DNA from: Fodinibacter luteus
GTDB lineage: Bacteria > Actinomycetota > Actinomycetes > Actinomycetales > Dermatophilaceae
Assembly (NCBI RefSeq): GCF_039541575.1
Contig: NZ_BAABGM010000019.1
Span: 1 to 54,219 of the forward strand
Reading direction: 5' to 3'
Length of the DNA: 54,219 nt
In this document: positions 43,668 to 52,097 of the stretch, one piece after another
Layout of the letters: each line of letters begins with the position of its first letter
Numbering within the stretch: the stretch's first letter is position 1
Position numbers and translations under genes: made by a program
The notes under the pieces: model-generated
Told to the model about the DNA's origin: nothing
The model's database searches: none
What the model saw: the letters and a program-made list of their open reading frames with translations, nothing else

Positions 43668-44102
43668 TCACTGGTAAGGGTCGGTGATCGCTCGTAGGTC
43701 GGTGAGGGCTTGGCGGAGTTGCTGCATGCGTTTTGGGCCGAGGTGGGCGCGCCACTCCTGTTCGATGCGGTCCTCCTCTGCGCGGGCGTGTGGGATCGCC
43801 TCCTTCGCGCGTGAGGTCATCCGCACCAGGCGTGCGCGGCCGTCGGTGGGGTCGGTGACGCGTTCGACGTAGCCGGCGCGCTCGAGCTTGTCGACCAGAG
43901 CTGTCGCCGTCTGCTTGGCGATCTGGGCACGCGCGGCCAGCACACTGAGCCGGGTGCCTTCGGGGTCGACGCCCATCATCAGACGGGCCTGCGCGATCGT
44001 CACGTCGTCGAAGCCACGTTGCTGGAGCGCCTCGAAAATGCGGTTGGCGGCCGAGCGTGACGCGATGAACATCAGCAGACTGGCCGGCAGTTCGCGATCC
44101 AT
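43668..44102 (-). CDS. MarR-family regulator
   Basis: This 144-residue winged-helix regulator has recognition region LSVLAARAQIAKQTATALVDKLERAGYVERVTDPTDGRARLV (about 52-93). Wing residues DGR are intact. It is divergent from the DsbA/mycothiol enzyme genes and probably controls them. No Cys is present, so it would be ligand-sensing rather than thiol-sensing. Confidence 0.88.
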   Translation of the reverse strand: MDRELPASLLMFIASRSAANRIFEALQQRGFDDVTIAQARLMMGVDPEGTRLSVLAARAQIAKQTATALVDKLERAGYVERVTDPTDGRARLVRMTSRAKEAIPHARAEEDRIEQEWRAHLGPKRMQQLRQALTDLRAITDPYQ

Positions 44103-44137
44103 CGGATCCCTTCACAAAGTCCTACGATCGAACTACA

Positions 44138-44158
44138 CTAGTCCGTCAGTGGGACCAG
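44138..44158. promoter_or_regulatory. Candidate MarR operator
   Basis: CTAGTCC and GGACCAG form a 7-bp inverted repeat with one mismatch and a 7-bp spacer, in the 76-bp gap between the divergent MarR and DsbA-like genes. Confidence 0.45.
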
Positions 44159-44178
44159 TTTAACGTGGGAGGCGGACG

Positions 44179-44807
44179 GTGAACGCGACACATCAGGAGG
44201 TGGTCGACTTCTGGTTCGACCCGGTGTGCCCCTACTCCTGGACCGCCTCGCGCTGGCTGCACGAAGTGGGTGCGCGACGCCACCTGACGGTGCGCCACCA
44301 CGTCATGAGTCTGTACCTGCTCAACCAGAACCGCACGGACGTCGCGGCGGACTACCGCCGCAGCGTCGAGGGCAGCCGCGGGCCGGCCAAGGTGGCAACG
44401 GGCGTGGCGGTCACATTCGGACAGCAGACGCTGGCGGACTTCTACACCGCTTTGGGGAGCGGGTGTTCGACCTCTGGCGTCGACCCACCGCCGCGGAATA
44501 CCACGACGTGATCCGCGCCGTGCTGGCCCAGCTGCAGCTTCCCGCTGGCCTGGAGGACGCCATGGAGTTACAGGACTACGACACCCCCATGCGCCTGAGC
44601 CACGACGCCGGGGTGGCCTTGGTGGGTGGGGAGGTCGGGACGCCGATCACCTCCATCGGCGGGGTGGCCTTCTTCGGCCCGGTGCTGAACGAGATTCCGC
44701 GTGGAGACCAAGCGGTCGATGTGTTCGAGGGTGCCCGACTGCTCGCTGGCTTTCCACAGTTCTACGAACTCAAGCGGACCCGCACGCGACCTCCGGTCTT
44801 CACCTGA
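44179..44807 (+). pseudogene. DsbA-family (mycothiol-dependent nitroreductase-like) gene with frameshift
   Basis: The frame from GTG 44179 gives FWFDPVCPYSWTASRWL, a thioredoxin-fold active site of Rv2466c type (here CPYS, with the second Cys replaced by Ser). Homology then moves to another frame after DFYTALG, continuing ERVFDLW, ALVGGEVGTPITSIGG and AFFGPVLNEIP to a TGA at 44807. The break lies at a four-G run (44454-44457); one more G restores a continuous protein of about 209 residues. It is either a recent 1-bp deletion or a base-calling error. Confidence 0.8.
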
Positions 44808-44817
44808 AGGACGAACA

Positions 44818-45507
44818 ATGACACGTTTGACGGCCATAGAGACGGACGCCCTGTGGGCCGGGATCGACGACCAACGAGCCAGGACCGCCGCGCTGCTCGA
44901 CGGCCTCACCCCCGACCAGTGGGACCATCCCTCCTTGTGCGACGGCTGGACCGTGCGACACGTCGCCGCGCACCTTACCGGGCAGCAACAACGGGTACGT
45001 GACGCGTTGGGCTTCATCATCCGTCATCCCCGGATCCTGCGCAGCATGCCGCTGAACACCTTCATCCACGACGCCGTCGTCCTGCAGGCGCAGGAGCTGT
45101 CCACCGAGCAGATCGTCACGCGGATCCGGGACGGCATCGGCTCACGTCGACACAACCCAGGGCTCACCCCGCTGGAGACGCTGACCGACATCCTCGTGCA
45201 CAGCCAAGACATCGCCATCCCCCTCGGCGTCGACCTGCCCATGCGGCCCTCACTCAGCGCCCTTGCCGCGACCCGACGGTGGGACACCCGAAACACCTGG
45301 CTCGCCACCGTCAACCGCCGGCTCCCCCTGAACAGCTACCAGCTCACGGCCACCGACGCCGACTGGAGCCGCGGCCAAGGTCCCGACGTCGTTGGCGAGA
45401 TCGGCGCCATCCTGCTTCTCATCACCGGCCGGACCGTCGTGCTGCAACAGCTCACCGGCGAAGGAGCGGACGCCCTGCGCCGCGCCGAGGCCCGATCCGC
45501 GCAATAG
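44818..45507 (+). CDS. Mycothiol-dependent maleylpyruvate isomerase-family enzyme
   Basis: This 229-residue DinB-like four-helix protein belongs to the mycothiol-dependent family (maleylpyruvate isomerase type). Residues about 30-60 (LTPDQWDHPSLCDGWTVRHVAAHLTGQQ) include the metal-binding His. Two further His are in DILVHSQDIAIPL. These three ligands bind a divalent metal in the family, with mycothiol as cosubstrate. AAGGA precedes the ATG. It is co-directional with the DsbA-like pseudogene, 10 bp downstream. The stop TAG forms part of site g. Confidence 0.84.
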   Translation: MTRLTAIETDALWAGIDDQRARTAALLDGLTPDQWDHPSLCDGWTVRHVAAHLTGQQQRVRDALGFIIRHPRILRSMPLNTFIHDAVVLQAQELSTEQIVTRIRDGIGSRRHNPGLTPLETLTDILVHSQDIAIPLGVDLPMRPSLSALAATRRWDTRNTWLATVNRRLPLNSYQLTATDADWSRGQGPDVVGEIGAILLLITGRTVVLQQLTGEGADALRRAEARSAQ

Positions 45508-45589
45508 GACGCCGCCGGCTCACGCTCTCCCGCAACGTTGGCCCCCCGCGTGGAGACCCGGCTCGCATGCCAAGCAACCTGCGTCTTAT
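45502..45589 (+). repeat. attC-like cassette site g
   Basis: The left arm ATAGGACGC (45502-45510) contains the preceding stop codon TAG. The right arm GCGTCTTAT is at 45581-45589. Nine pairs form, one a G-T. Both arms depart from the consensus in the same direction (TTAT instead of CTCA, ATAG instead of TGAG). This is compensatory change. Confidence 0.65.
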
Positions 45590-45661
45590 CGTCGCGAGAT
45601 GGGGCTGGATGGGCGCCGCCGGCTTCTCGTGGTCGAGCTGGTCCGGCTCCGCTCACTGCGG

Positions 45662-46153
45662 TCAGCCGGACCGCGTGGCACTGCTCTCCTCATGCGGGCG
45701 CAGCCGCAGTTCGACCATCGGCAGACCGATCACGGGCCGGGATGTCGCCTCTTCGATGACGCCCCGCAGCGTGCGCCACGCCCGGGGGTGGGCTTGTTCG
45801 TACCGCATCAGCGTGGCGGCTGACTCGTCTTCAGACATCGGCCGAGCCAGTGCAGGTGCGCCGCTGTCCCATCCGACACTGACGCGGCAGGTGGGGTTCG
45901 CCTGCAGGTTGCGGTACCACTGAGCGCGGGTGCCGAACCCGCTCGCCACGACGATCATGTCGGCACTGGGCCGGTCGACGACCTCGAGGCAGACGAAGCG
46001 CGCCGCTCCCGATGAACGTCCACGGTGCTCCAGCATCAGAACACGCGGACCCATCAGCCAGCCCAACCGGTGCCGGTAGAGCCAGATCGGCGCTCGCGCC
46101 AGGCGAGGGGTCCGGAGAAGGCGGGCGCCGACTCGGTTGAGCGATGCGGCCAC
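45662..46153 (-). CDS. Deazaflavin (F420)-dependent nitroreductase-family protein
   Basis: This 163-residue split-barrel protein is of the Ddn/FDOR type. It shows LMLEHRGRSSGAARFVCLEVV (about 38-58), VASGFGTRAQWYRNLQANP (about 67-87) and VELRLRP at the end. Family members use reduced F420 to reduce quinones or nitro compounds. It is the single gene between sites g and l. Confidence 0.88.
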   Translation of the reverse strand: MAASLNRVGARLLRTPRLARAPIWLYRHRLGWLMGPRVLMLEHRGRSSGAARFVCLEVVDRPSADMIVVASGFGTRAQWYRNLQANPTCRVSVGWDSGAPALARPMSEDESAATLMRYEQAHPRAWRTLRGVIEEATSRPVIGLPMVELRLRPHEESSATRSG

Positions 46154-46256
46154 TGAAACAGGCTAGCTTCGCGCGCCGAGGTGCGAGACCGCAGCGTTCC
46201 TCTACGGCGACAGCGGTTCGCCTGCCGTGCACCAGGCGAGACAAGCCGGGCCGGAC

Positions 46257-46279
46257 CCAGTCCAGCGTCCCGACGCCGC
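46257..46279 (+). repeat. Array motif, site l (degenerate)
   Basis: GCGTCCCGACGCCGC (46265-46279) matches 13 of 15 bases of the site f right arm. The preceding CCAGTCCA (46257-46264) also occurs at 28797, just after the esterase/lipase stop. Confidence 0.45.
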
Positions 46280-46324
46280 GTGCCGGGCGCGCGCTGGCAG
46301 GGCGAGAGCCGCGCGTGCTGAGAT

Positions 46325-46978
46325 GTGAGGGTGACTAACGTGGCGACGTGGTCGCGATACCGGGAGTCGATCGGGGATCGTTCGGGCCTGTTCTCCGCGC
46401 TGACCGACGCGTGGCCGATCGAGCGGGCGTTGTACCCCGGCAGCTACGTTGACCTGTCCCCGTCGACCGCATTTCGGTCTGTGGTCTACGTCGACTCCGA
46501 CCCCCGCGCCCGCAGGTTCTTCGCCGACCGGGAGGTGGTGAGTTCCGAACGGGCTGGGCGCACACTCCCGGGCGCGGGGAGCCAGGTGCGGTTCCTCGGT
46601 GCGGACTACACCCAGCGTCTCGAACTCCCCGATGCCAGCGTGGACCTGCTCATCTCGCTGTTCGCCGGACCGGTGTGGGAGCACTGCCGCCGCTACCTGC
46701 GGCCGAAGGGATGGCTCCTGGCCAACACCAGCCACGGCGACGCAAGCCTGGCGGCCCTCGACCCTACGCTGCAGCTCGTCGCGGCCGTGCACCACCGTGA
46801 CGGACACTATTCACTGGCAACGGATCGACTCGACCACTACCTCGAGCCAAAGCGCCCGGAGAACGCGAACGTCGAGCAGATCCGCACCCACGGCCGCGGC
46901 ATCGCCTACACGAAGACCGCCTTCGCGTACCTGTTCCAGCGACTCACGCCCGCATCGGATCCGACCGGTGCGTCATAG
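46325..46978 (+). CDS. SAM-methyltransferase-like protein
   Basis: This protein of about 217 residues has a Rossmann-like order: LYPGSYVDLSPS (near 37), VVYVDSDPRARRFFAD (acidic strand 2), VDLLISLFAGPVWEHCRRYL and KGWLLANTSHGD (strands 4 and 5). The glycine-rich motif I is degenerate (PGSYVD), so catalysis is not certain. Starts at GTG 46325, 46331 or 46340 are possible. Its end (TGCGTCATAGCC) resembles a divergent array motif. Confidence 0.65.
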   Translation: MRVTNVATWSRYRESIGDRSGLFSALTDAWPIERALYPGSYVDLSPSTAFRSVVYVDSDPRARRFFADREVVSSERAGRTLPGAGSQVRFLGADYTQRLELPDASVDLLISLFAGPVWEHCRRYLRPKGWLLANTSHGDASLAALDPTLQLVAAVHHRDGHYSLATDRLDHYLEPKRPENANVEQIRTHGRGIAYTKTAFAYLFQRLTPASDPTGAS

Positions 46979-47051
46979 CCGCCAAGGCGAACCCGTGCGG
47001 CGGAAGTGGACGCTCCATCGTGCTCGGATTCGCTTCTGATGGGATGGGGGT

Positions 47052-48479
47052 CCCCACAGGGGACTGTCGGAGTAACGGTGTTTCTGGCGTTCATGGGTTA
47101 CAGGTTCTCGGCGGCCGGCATGCGGTCGGCGAAGGTGACGGCGAACGCGTTGAGTGCGGGCTTCCACCGCATCGTCCATCGTGCCTGCCCGGTGCCTTTG
47201 GGGTCCAGCCCTCGGGTGACCAGGTAGAGCGTCTTGAGCGCGGCCTGCTCGGTGGGGAAGTGCCCACGAGCACCGACCGCCCTACGGTACCTGGCGTTGA
47301 GCGACTCGATCGCGTTCGTGGAGAACAGGACCCGGCGGATCTCCACGTCGTACGCGAGGAACGGGGTGAACTCTTCCCAGGCCGCGCGCCACAGCTTGGG
47401 GATTGCCGGGTAGGGCTTGCCCCACTTCTCTTCGAGCTCCTCAAACGCCGCCCACGCCGCCTGGGCGCTGGGCGCGGTGTAGATGACCCGCAGGTCCCTG
47501 GCGAGCTGGTCCCAGTACCGGCGTGAGGCGTAGCGCAGGGTGGCCCGGATCAGGTGGATCACGCAGGCCTGCACGATGGCCTGCGGGAACACGGTGGTCA
47601 CCGCGTCCGGGAGCCCCTTGAGGCCGTCGCAGACGACGAAGAACACGTCCACCACGCCGCGATTCTTCAGGTCGGTGAGCACGTTCATCCAGAACTTCGC
47701 TGACTCGCCACCGCCCTTGCCGGCCCACAGCCCGAGCACGTCCCGGCGCCCACCCAGGTCGACCCCGATCGCGGCGTAGAACGGCTGGTTGCCGACCTGG
47801 CCGTCGCGGACCTTGACATAGATCGCGTCGATGAAGATTGCCGCGTACACGCCCTGCAAGGGCCGCGAGGACCAGCCCTGCATCTCGTCGACGACCGTGT
47901 CGGTGATCCGCGAGACCGTGTCCTTGGAGATGCTCGCGCCGTACACCTCGGCGAAGTGCGCGCTGATCTCACCGGTGGTCAACCCCTTGGCGTACAGCGA
48001 GATCGCCACCGCGTCAACGTCGTTCAGCCGGCGCTGACGCTTCTTGACGATCACCGGGGTGAACGTGCCGGCCCGGTCCCGCGGCACCTCGAGCGTGACC
48101 TGCCCGGCGGCGTCAGTCAGGACCGTCTTGGGCCGGGTGCCGTTGCGGACGTTGCCGCCACCCTGCAGCGTGGACCCATGCTTGGCGTGACCCAAGTGCT
48201 CGGTCATCTCCTCCTCCAGCGCCGCCTCGAGCACCGTCTTGGTGATCGACTTCAACAGCCCCTCAGGGCCCGTCAACTCCTCCCCGCGGGCGCGAGCGGC
48301 CTTGACCAGCTGCCGCACCGCGACCCGCTCCAGCTCACCAGGCTCAACGGTCTTCTTCGCTTCCTTGGGCATCGAGCTCACGCCCTTGAGTGTCTCGGTC
48401 ATCGGTGACCAGCCTTCCTCGCCGACTCCGTCGGCGTGTCGGACCAGAAACACCCTTTGTCTGACACTCCCCCCCACAG
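47052..48479 (-). mobile_element. IS256-family insertion sequence with 8-bp target duplication
   Basis: The element spans 47060-48471 (1412 bp) with imperfect inverted ends of about 28 bp (47060-47087 and 48444-48471, sharing GGTGTTTCTGG). It is flanked by CCCCACAG at 47052-47059 and 48472-48479, the 8-bp duplication typical of IS256. It carries one intact transposase gene. It is inserted between the methyltransferase-like gene and the nitrilase gene. Confidence 0.95.
47098..48402 (-). CDS. IS256-family transposase
   Basis: This 434-residue mutator-type DDE transposase has IDAIYVKVRDGQV (first Asp), FFVVCDGLKGLPDAV (second Asp) and FSTNAIESLNARYR (Glu). The CVIHLIRATLRYASRR block typical of the family is intact. 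ATG 48402 is chosen because it lies just inside the right inverted end; the frame beyond extends out of the element. No frameshift is visible, so it may be active. Confidence 0.95.
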   Translation of the reverse strand: MTETLKGVSSMPKEAKKTVEPGELERVAVRQLVKAARARGEELTGPEGLLKSITKTVLEAALEEEMTEHLGHAKHGSTLQGGGNVRNGTRPKTVLTDAAGQVTLEVPRDRAGTFTPVIVKKRQRRLNDVDAVAISLYAKGLTTGEISAHFAEVYGASISKDTVSRITDTVVDEMQGWSSRPLQGVYAAIFIDAIYVKVRDGQVGNQPFYAAIGVDLGGRRDVLGLWAGKGGGESAKFWMNVLTDLKNRGVVDVFFVVCDGLKGLPDAVTTVFPQAIVQACVIHLIRATLRYASRRYWDQLARDLRVIYTAPSAQAAWAAFEELEEKWGKPYPAIPKLWRAAWEEFTPFLAYDVEIRRVLFSTNAIESLNARYRRAVGARGHFPTEQAALKTLYLVTRGLDPKGTGQARWTMRWKPALNAFAVTFADRMPAAENL

Positions 48480-48512
48480 GGCGAGCGCGCCACCCGCGTG
48501 CCTGAGGAAGAG

Positions 48513-48548
48513 CCCAAGAGGTTGGGGGTCGTGACATGCGCTCTTGGG
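48513..48548. promoter_or_regulatory. Inverted repeat in the nitrilase leader
   Basis: CCCAAGAG (48513-48520) and CTCTTGGG (48541-48548) lie 35 bp before the nitrilase start. They could be an operator or an mRNA hairpin. Confidence 0.4.
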
Positions 48549-48582
48549 TGCGGCAGGGTATTCGCCACTGATGGGAGGCGCC

Positions 48583-49569
48583 ATGGGCCGACTGAAGATT
48601 GCCGCGGTGCAAGCGACCTATGTCCTGATGAACCGCGACGCCACGATCGACCGGGTCGAGGAGTTGACATCGGAGGCCGCCCAAGAGGGTGCGCAGCTGG
48701 TGGTGTTTCCCGAGGCGTTCGTTCCTGGAACACCGATCTGGATAGACACCAGGCCGATCTGGGATGGCGATGACGAGTGGTTCGGCATGCTGTCGGACAA
48801 CGCAGTGGTCATCCCGAGTCCGGCAGCCGACCGGTTGGCGGCGATCGCCGAGAAGTACGGCGTGTGGTTGGTCGTGGGGGTCCAGGAGCGCGAGCTGACC
48901 GGGTCAACGATCTACAACACGGTGTTGTACTTCTCTCCCGAGGGGCGGCTGGTCGACCGCCACCGCAAGCTGGTGCCGACCGGTTCGGAACGCACGGTGT
49001 GGGGCATGGGCGACGGATCAACGTTACGTGTGGTGGACACTGCGCAGGGCCGCATCGGTGGCTTGATCTGCTGGGAGAACTACATGCCGCTTGCCCGGTT
49101 CCACCTTTACGCGCAAGGGGTGGACGTCTGGTTGGCGCCCACGCTCGCCCAGGGCGATGGCTGGATCGCGACGATGCAGCACTTGGCGCGGGAGAACCGG
49201 ATGTTCGTCGTCGGGGTGAACCCCGTCCTGCACGTCGATCGCATCCCTGAAGACTTCCCCGACCGTGAGCGGCTCGTTCCTGCGACCTTCGTCGAGGAGA
49301 ATGGCCCGTGGATCGAACCGGGGAACACCGTCATCGTCGGGCCCAGCGGTGCGGTGATCGCCGGGCCGGTGCGCGAAGCAGAAGAGACCCTCATGGCCGA
49401 GCTCGACCTCGCCGAGGTCGCGGCTTCACGCCGGTTCATGGACCCAACCGGCCATTACAACCGACCTGACATCTTCCGACTGCAGGTCGACACGACAAGC
49501 CGGCAAGCCACAACCACCATCGGGACGCATGACCCGGACAGCGGAAGGGACAGCCACCCAACCCCTTGA
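48583..49569 (+). CDS. Nitrilase-superfamily carbon-nitrogen hydrolase
   Basis: This 328-residue enzyme has the catalytic triad of nitrilases: Glu in VVFPEAFVPGTP (near residue 45), Lys in DRHRKLVPTGSE (near 129) and Cys in GGLICWENYMPLAR (near 163). The WENYMPL and PTGSER elements fit true nitrilases (nitrile to acid) better than amidases. GGGAGG stands before ATG 48583. The C-terminal 25 residues are Thr/Ser-rich and disordered. The stop codon starts site h. The upstream region was separated from its cassette head by the IS256 element. Confidence 0.9.
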   Translation: MGRLKIAAVQATYVLMNRDATIDRVEELTSEAAQEGAQLVVFPEAFVPGTPIWIDTRPIWDGDDEWFGMLSDNAVVIPSPAADRLAAIAEKYGVWLVVGVQERELTGSTIYNTVLYFSPEGRLVDRHRKLVPTGSERTVWGMGDGSTLRVVDTAQGRIGGLICWENYMPLARFHLYAQGVDVWLAPTLAQGDGWIATMQHLARENRMFVVGVNPVLHVDRIPEDFPDRERLVPATFVEENGPWIEPGNTVIVGPSGAVIAGPVREAEETLMAELDLAEVAASRRFMDPTGHYNRPDIFRLQVDTTSRQATTTIGTHDPDSGRDSHPTP

Positions 49570-49616
49570 GGAGCCGAGTCCATGTCTCATGGGAAAGGCG
49601 TGCGTCTCAGCGTCGC
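49567..49616 (+). repeat. attC-like cassette site h
   Basis: The right arm TGCGTCTCAG is at 49601-49610. The left arm TGAGgagcCGA starts at the nitrilase stop (49567) and pairs only partly. The 40 bp from the motif onward match those at site k. Confidence 0.55.
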
Positions 49617-49626
49617 CTGAACACGC

Positions 49627-49657
49627 TTGACATCAGCGGCGTGTCCCGGCGTATCGA
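49627..49657 (+). promoter_or_regulatory. Cassette-borne promoter candidate
   Basis: A perfect TTGACA (49627-49632) is followed after 19 bp by TATCGA (49652-49657), or GTATCG at 18 bp. It lies within the conserved cassette head after site h and points at the lipoprotein gene. Confidence 0.45.
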
Positions 49658-49703
49658 TGGACGTGGCAAGGAACGGCCGTGGTGCCGCGGTCGTCCGATA
49701 GTC

Positions 49704-50159
49704 ATGGCCAGGCGCTCTGCCTCCGTAGTTGCTCTCGCTCTCACCGCATGCGTTCTAACTGCTTGCAGCGGTGACGAAGATCCGACCCCACACCCGCAGG
49801 TCACGGCATCGGATTCCGAGGTACGCCTGGTAGCTCCGGACGACGCAGACCTGGTGCTGTATGTGAGCAACCAGTCGTTCGAGGACGAGACCGTCCGCCT
49901 GAAGCTCGCCGTGGACGGCGTCACGGTCGTCGACGGTGAGTTCCGCGTCGAAGGGCAGCACAACTGGATCCGCCTCCCCCTGGGTCTCTCGTCAGGGCGG
50001 CACACCCTCACCGCGGAGTCTGACACCGGGGCCACACTGGAGGAGCCCTTCCAGGTGCCGGGCGACGAAGCCCGCTACGCCGTCGTCGACTACTGGGTGG
50101 AGGACGACTCGGCCGAGCTCACATGGCTCTTCCAGCGCGACCCTGTGGGCTTAGCCTGA
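49704..50159 (+). CDS. Small predicted lipoprotein
   Basis: This 151-residue exported protein has a lipobox (LTACVLTAC, lipidated Cys near residue 21) after a short basic/hydrophobic signal. The mature part is a small beta-rich domain (VRLVAPDDADLVLYVSNQSF, RLKLAVDGVTVVDGEF) that looks immunoglobulin-like. No family recognised. ATG 49704 is preferred; the frame upstream to 49566 crosses site h and the promoter. Confidence 0.72.
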   Translation: MARRSASVVALALTACVLTACSGDEDPTPHPQVTASDSEVRLVAPDDADLVLYVSNQSFEDETVRLKLAVDGVTVVDGEFRVEGQHNWIRLPLGLSSGRHTLTAESDTGATLEEPFQVPGDEARYAVVDYWVEDDSAELTWLFQRDPVGLA

Positions 50160-50202
50160 CGCCTATGGTGCTGGCGGCGTCAGGCCCCGGTCGGTGATGC
50201 CC
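50153..50202 (+). terminator. Inverted repeat at the lipoprotein gene end
   Basis: CCTGACGCC, overlapping the stop codon, and GGCGTCAGG about 12 bp later form a perfect 9-bp stem. This is a likely terminator. Confidence 0.55.
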
Positions 50203-50264
50203 ACAACGCAGCATGAGCGTGAAGGACGCGGGCCGTCCGGGAGCCTAAGCCGGGCCACTACGCC

Positions 50265-50435
50265 CTAGTCAGGCTGAGCACCACGTCGGCCGCGAAGGTC
50301 TCCGTACAGGTTGCGGCCGATTTGGACAAGACTGAGGACTAGCAAAACCAACCAAGCCACTCTCAAGGCGATGTGCAGCGTCGAATCTTCATCCCGAAAA
50401 TAGTAGAGCGGGGCAATCACCATCAGCGCTGTCAT
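50265..50435 (-). CDS. Short two-TM protein of 56 residues
   Basis: The minus strand encodes MTALMVIAPLYYFRDEDS, then HIALRVAWLVLLVLSLVQIG and a basic tail ending RGAQPD before TAG at 50265. Two hydrophobic helices and the charged DED turn look like a genuine small membrane protein. The same frame extends upstream through GPWGGYFWPT to a TAG about 80 bp before the ATG at 50435, so the true start could be slightly earlier with an unusual codon. No ribosome site is evident. Confidence 0.5.
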   Translation of the reverse strand: MTALMVIAPLYYFRDEDSTLHIALRVAWLVLLVLSLVQIGRNLYGDLRGRRGAQPD

Positions 50436-50514
50436 CGTGGGCCAGAAGTATCCGCCCCAGGGCCCTCTCGCGTGGGCGCACTGACACTGAACACGACAGG
50501 GAGGCTACCCCCTT

Positions 50515-50567
50515 GATGATCCGGTCCTCGGCAGTTCCTGACGGATCGAGATGCGTCTCATCGCCGC
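50515..50567 (+). repeat. attC-like cassette site i
   Basis: The right arm TGCGTCTCATCGCCGC begins at 50552. The left arm candidate GATGAtcCG (50515-50523) pairs with the ATC variant of the right arm. The bases 50532-50551 match those before site d. Confidence 0.5.
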
Positions 50568-50628
50568 GTTTCGCCCAAGACACGGACACGTCTGTGCGTC
50601 CTCGGAAGAGGCTTGGTGCTCGTCGGGT

Positions 50629-51804
50629 CTAGCCGCCCTTCGGGCCATCGTTATGCGCGTCGTCGACCACTATCGTCGTGGTGCGCTCTCCGAACGCAAA
50701 GGTTTGGATGTCCCCGTTTGACCAGAACATCCATGCGTCCTGGCCCGCGTCAGGCCGCACCGGTGTCGTCAGGGGAAATCGGAGGGCCACAGGCCGCAGG
50801 GGGCGCAGCTTTTCGGGAAGGGGCCCATCGACGAGGACTCCTGGATGTCCCGGGGCAGACCGCCCGTCCGGCGGTGCATGGTCCTCGAAGTGCTTCACGG
50901 CCGCGTTGTGGAAGAGCAGGGCCAACGTATGCGCAATAGCCGCTGCTTCCACCAAGGTTGGTATGGGGCTCATGGCTAGTTGTGTCGCCTCGAGTCCATG
51001 CCTCCTAGAAGCTCGGGAGAGGAATTCCGTGGTCACTCCGTCGAAGAGTCTGAGGGCCCGATCGCCCTTGACCGCACTCAGGGGCACAGTTCCATCCGGA
51101 TTGGGAGGGGTGACCATGAGGACCGACAAGACATCGTCCTGAGGCCGAAGGCCCATCCCGTGCTTGAACTTGTTGTGAGCCGCGGTGAGGTCCGGGGCGC
51201 GCTGCGTGGACAGTTGGATGGCGTAGTTGATCCAGCGGACGAAGACGCTGAACGCTCGAGCGACCTCGTCGGATGTTACGGACGCTTCCGACGCCCTCGT
51301 GGGCTGCGCCCCAATGGTCAAGGGCGGAGCCGCGGCGGGTGGTGAGACAGCAGAGCGGGAAGGCACAAGCGCCTCGCGAAGTAGCCCAACCCCGTCGTCG
51401 TCCTGATCATCGAGAGCAGCCCGGTTTTCGCTCAGGACGTCCTGCATCTTTGTCGGCGTATCGACGAGGTTGACCCAATGGCTCTGTCCCGCTTGGTGGT
51501 GAAGCACCACATGGAGGAAGCGCAGTAGGGACTCGGCTACCTGATGACGCAGGGCAAATGCGTCGACAGCGATCTGGAGCGTCGACGTCCGCGGATCGCA
51601 CTGCTCGTAGATAGCCGAAGATGGACCGAGTAGCCGGGCGAACTCCCTCGCACGCGGTCCGGCTGTAATGGGAGGATCATCGCTGAGTAGCCGCAGAATG
51701 CGCACTCGGATGTACGCGAACGGGTCGCTTGTGAAGAACTGGTCGTCCAGTTGCGCGACGGTCGCTTGACTGAGCTCGGGTCCTGGGGGCGGGTACACGA
51801 CCAA
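50629..51804 (-). CDS. Hypothetical protein with HNKFKHG motif
   Basis: This protein of about 391 residues is not assigned to a family. The N-terminal half is helical (AVDAFALRHQVAESLLRFLHVVLHHQAG, about 78-105). The middle has a conserved-looking block (VRWINYAIQLSTQRAPDLTAAHNKFKHGMGLRPQDD, about 190-225), where NKxKHG resembles motifs of HEPN-like or abortive-infection proteins. The C-terminal part is beta-rich. No signal peptide or membrane helix. The start (TTG 51804 or GTG 51798) is uncertain. It shares the last array interval with the divergent GIY-YIG gene. Confidence 0.65.
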   Translation of the reverse strand: MVVYPPPGPELSQATVAQLDDQFFTSDPFAYIRVRILRLLSDDPPITAGPRAREFARLLGPSSAIYEQCDPRTSTLQIAVDAFALRHQVAESLLRFLHVVLHHQAGQSHWVNLVDTPTKMQDVLSENRAALDDQDDDGVGLLREALVPSRSAVSPPAAAPPLTIGAQPTRASEASVTSDEVARAFSVFVRWINYAIQLSTQRAPDLTAAHNKFKHGMGLRPQDDVLSVLMVTPPNPDGTVPLSAVKGDRALRLFDGVTTEFLSRASRRHGLEATQLAMSPIPTLVEAAAIAHTLALLFHNAAVKHFEDHAPPDGRSAPGHPGVLVDGPLPEKLRPLRPVALRFPLTTPVRPDAGQDAWMFWSNGDIQTFAFGERTTTIVVDDAHNDGPKGG

Positions 51805-52097
51805 CAGTCAAGCCCATACCTCGGACACCACCCTCCGCTCTCGGCATGTAGTCGCTTTGATGCCACCGCGTCAGCAGCGCGAGTTCAGTCGCGTGCGTCG
51901 TGGTGCAGGACGGCTCAGGTCTCAGCCCGGAGGAAGTTCGTCAAGGTCCGCCCCACTTCGCCGCCCGCCGAACGACAGGAGGGCAGGGTTCGATGTCCGC
52001 ACCTCGGCGCGCGGAATCTTCCGCGGTATCTTCGAAGTCGCGCGCGTCGCAGAGGCGTGGTCCCACCCGGGTAGCCTGACCAGTCGAAAGGGGAGGA
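51805..52097. other. Divergent promoter region
   Basis: No gene seen. A TAGCCT near 52072 and a strong AAGGGGAGGA ribosome site serve the gene at 52098. Confidence 0.35.

Noticed and set aside
46969..46983. Further array motif at the end of the methyltransferase-like gene
   Set aside because: TGCGTCATAGCCGCC resembles site k but overlaps coding sequence and has no left arm. I keep it only as a possible decayed copy and did not annotate it.
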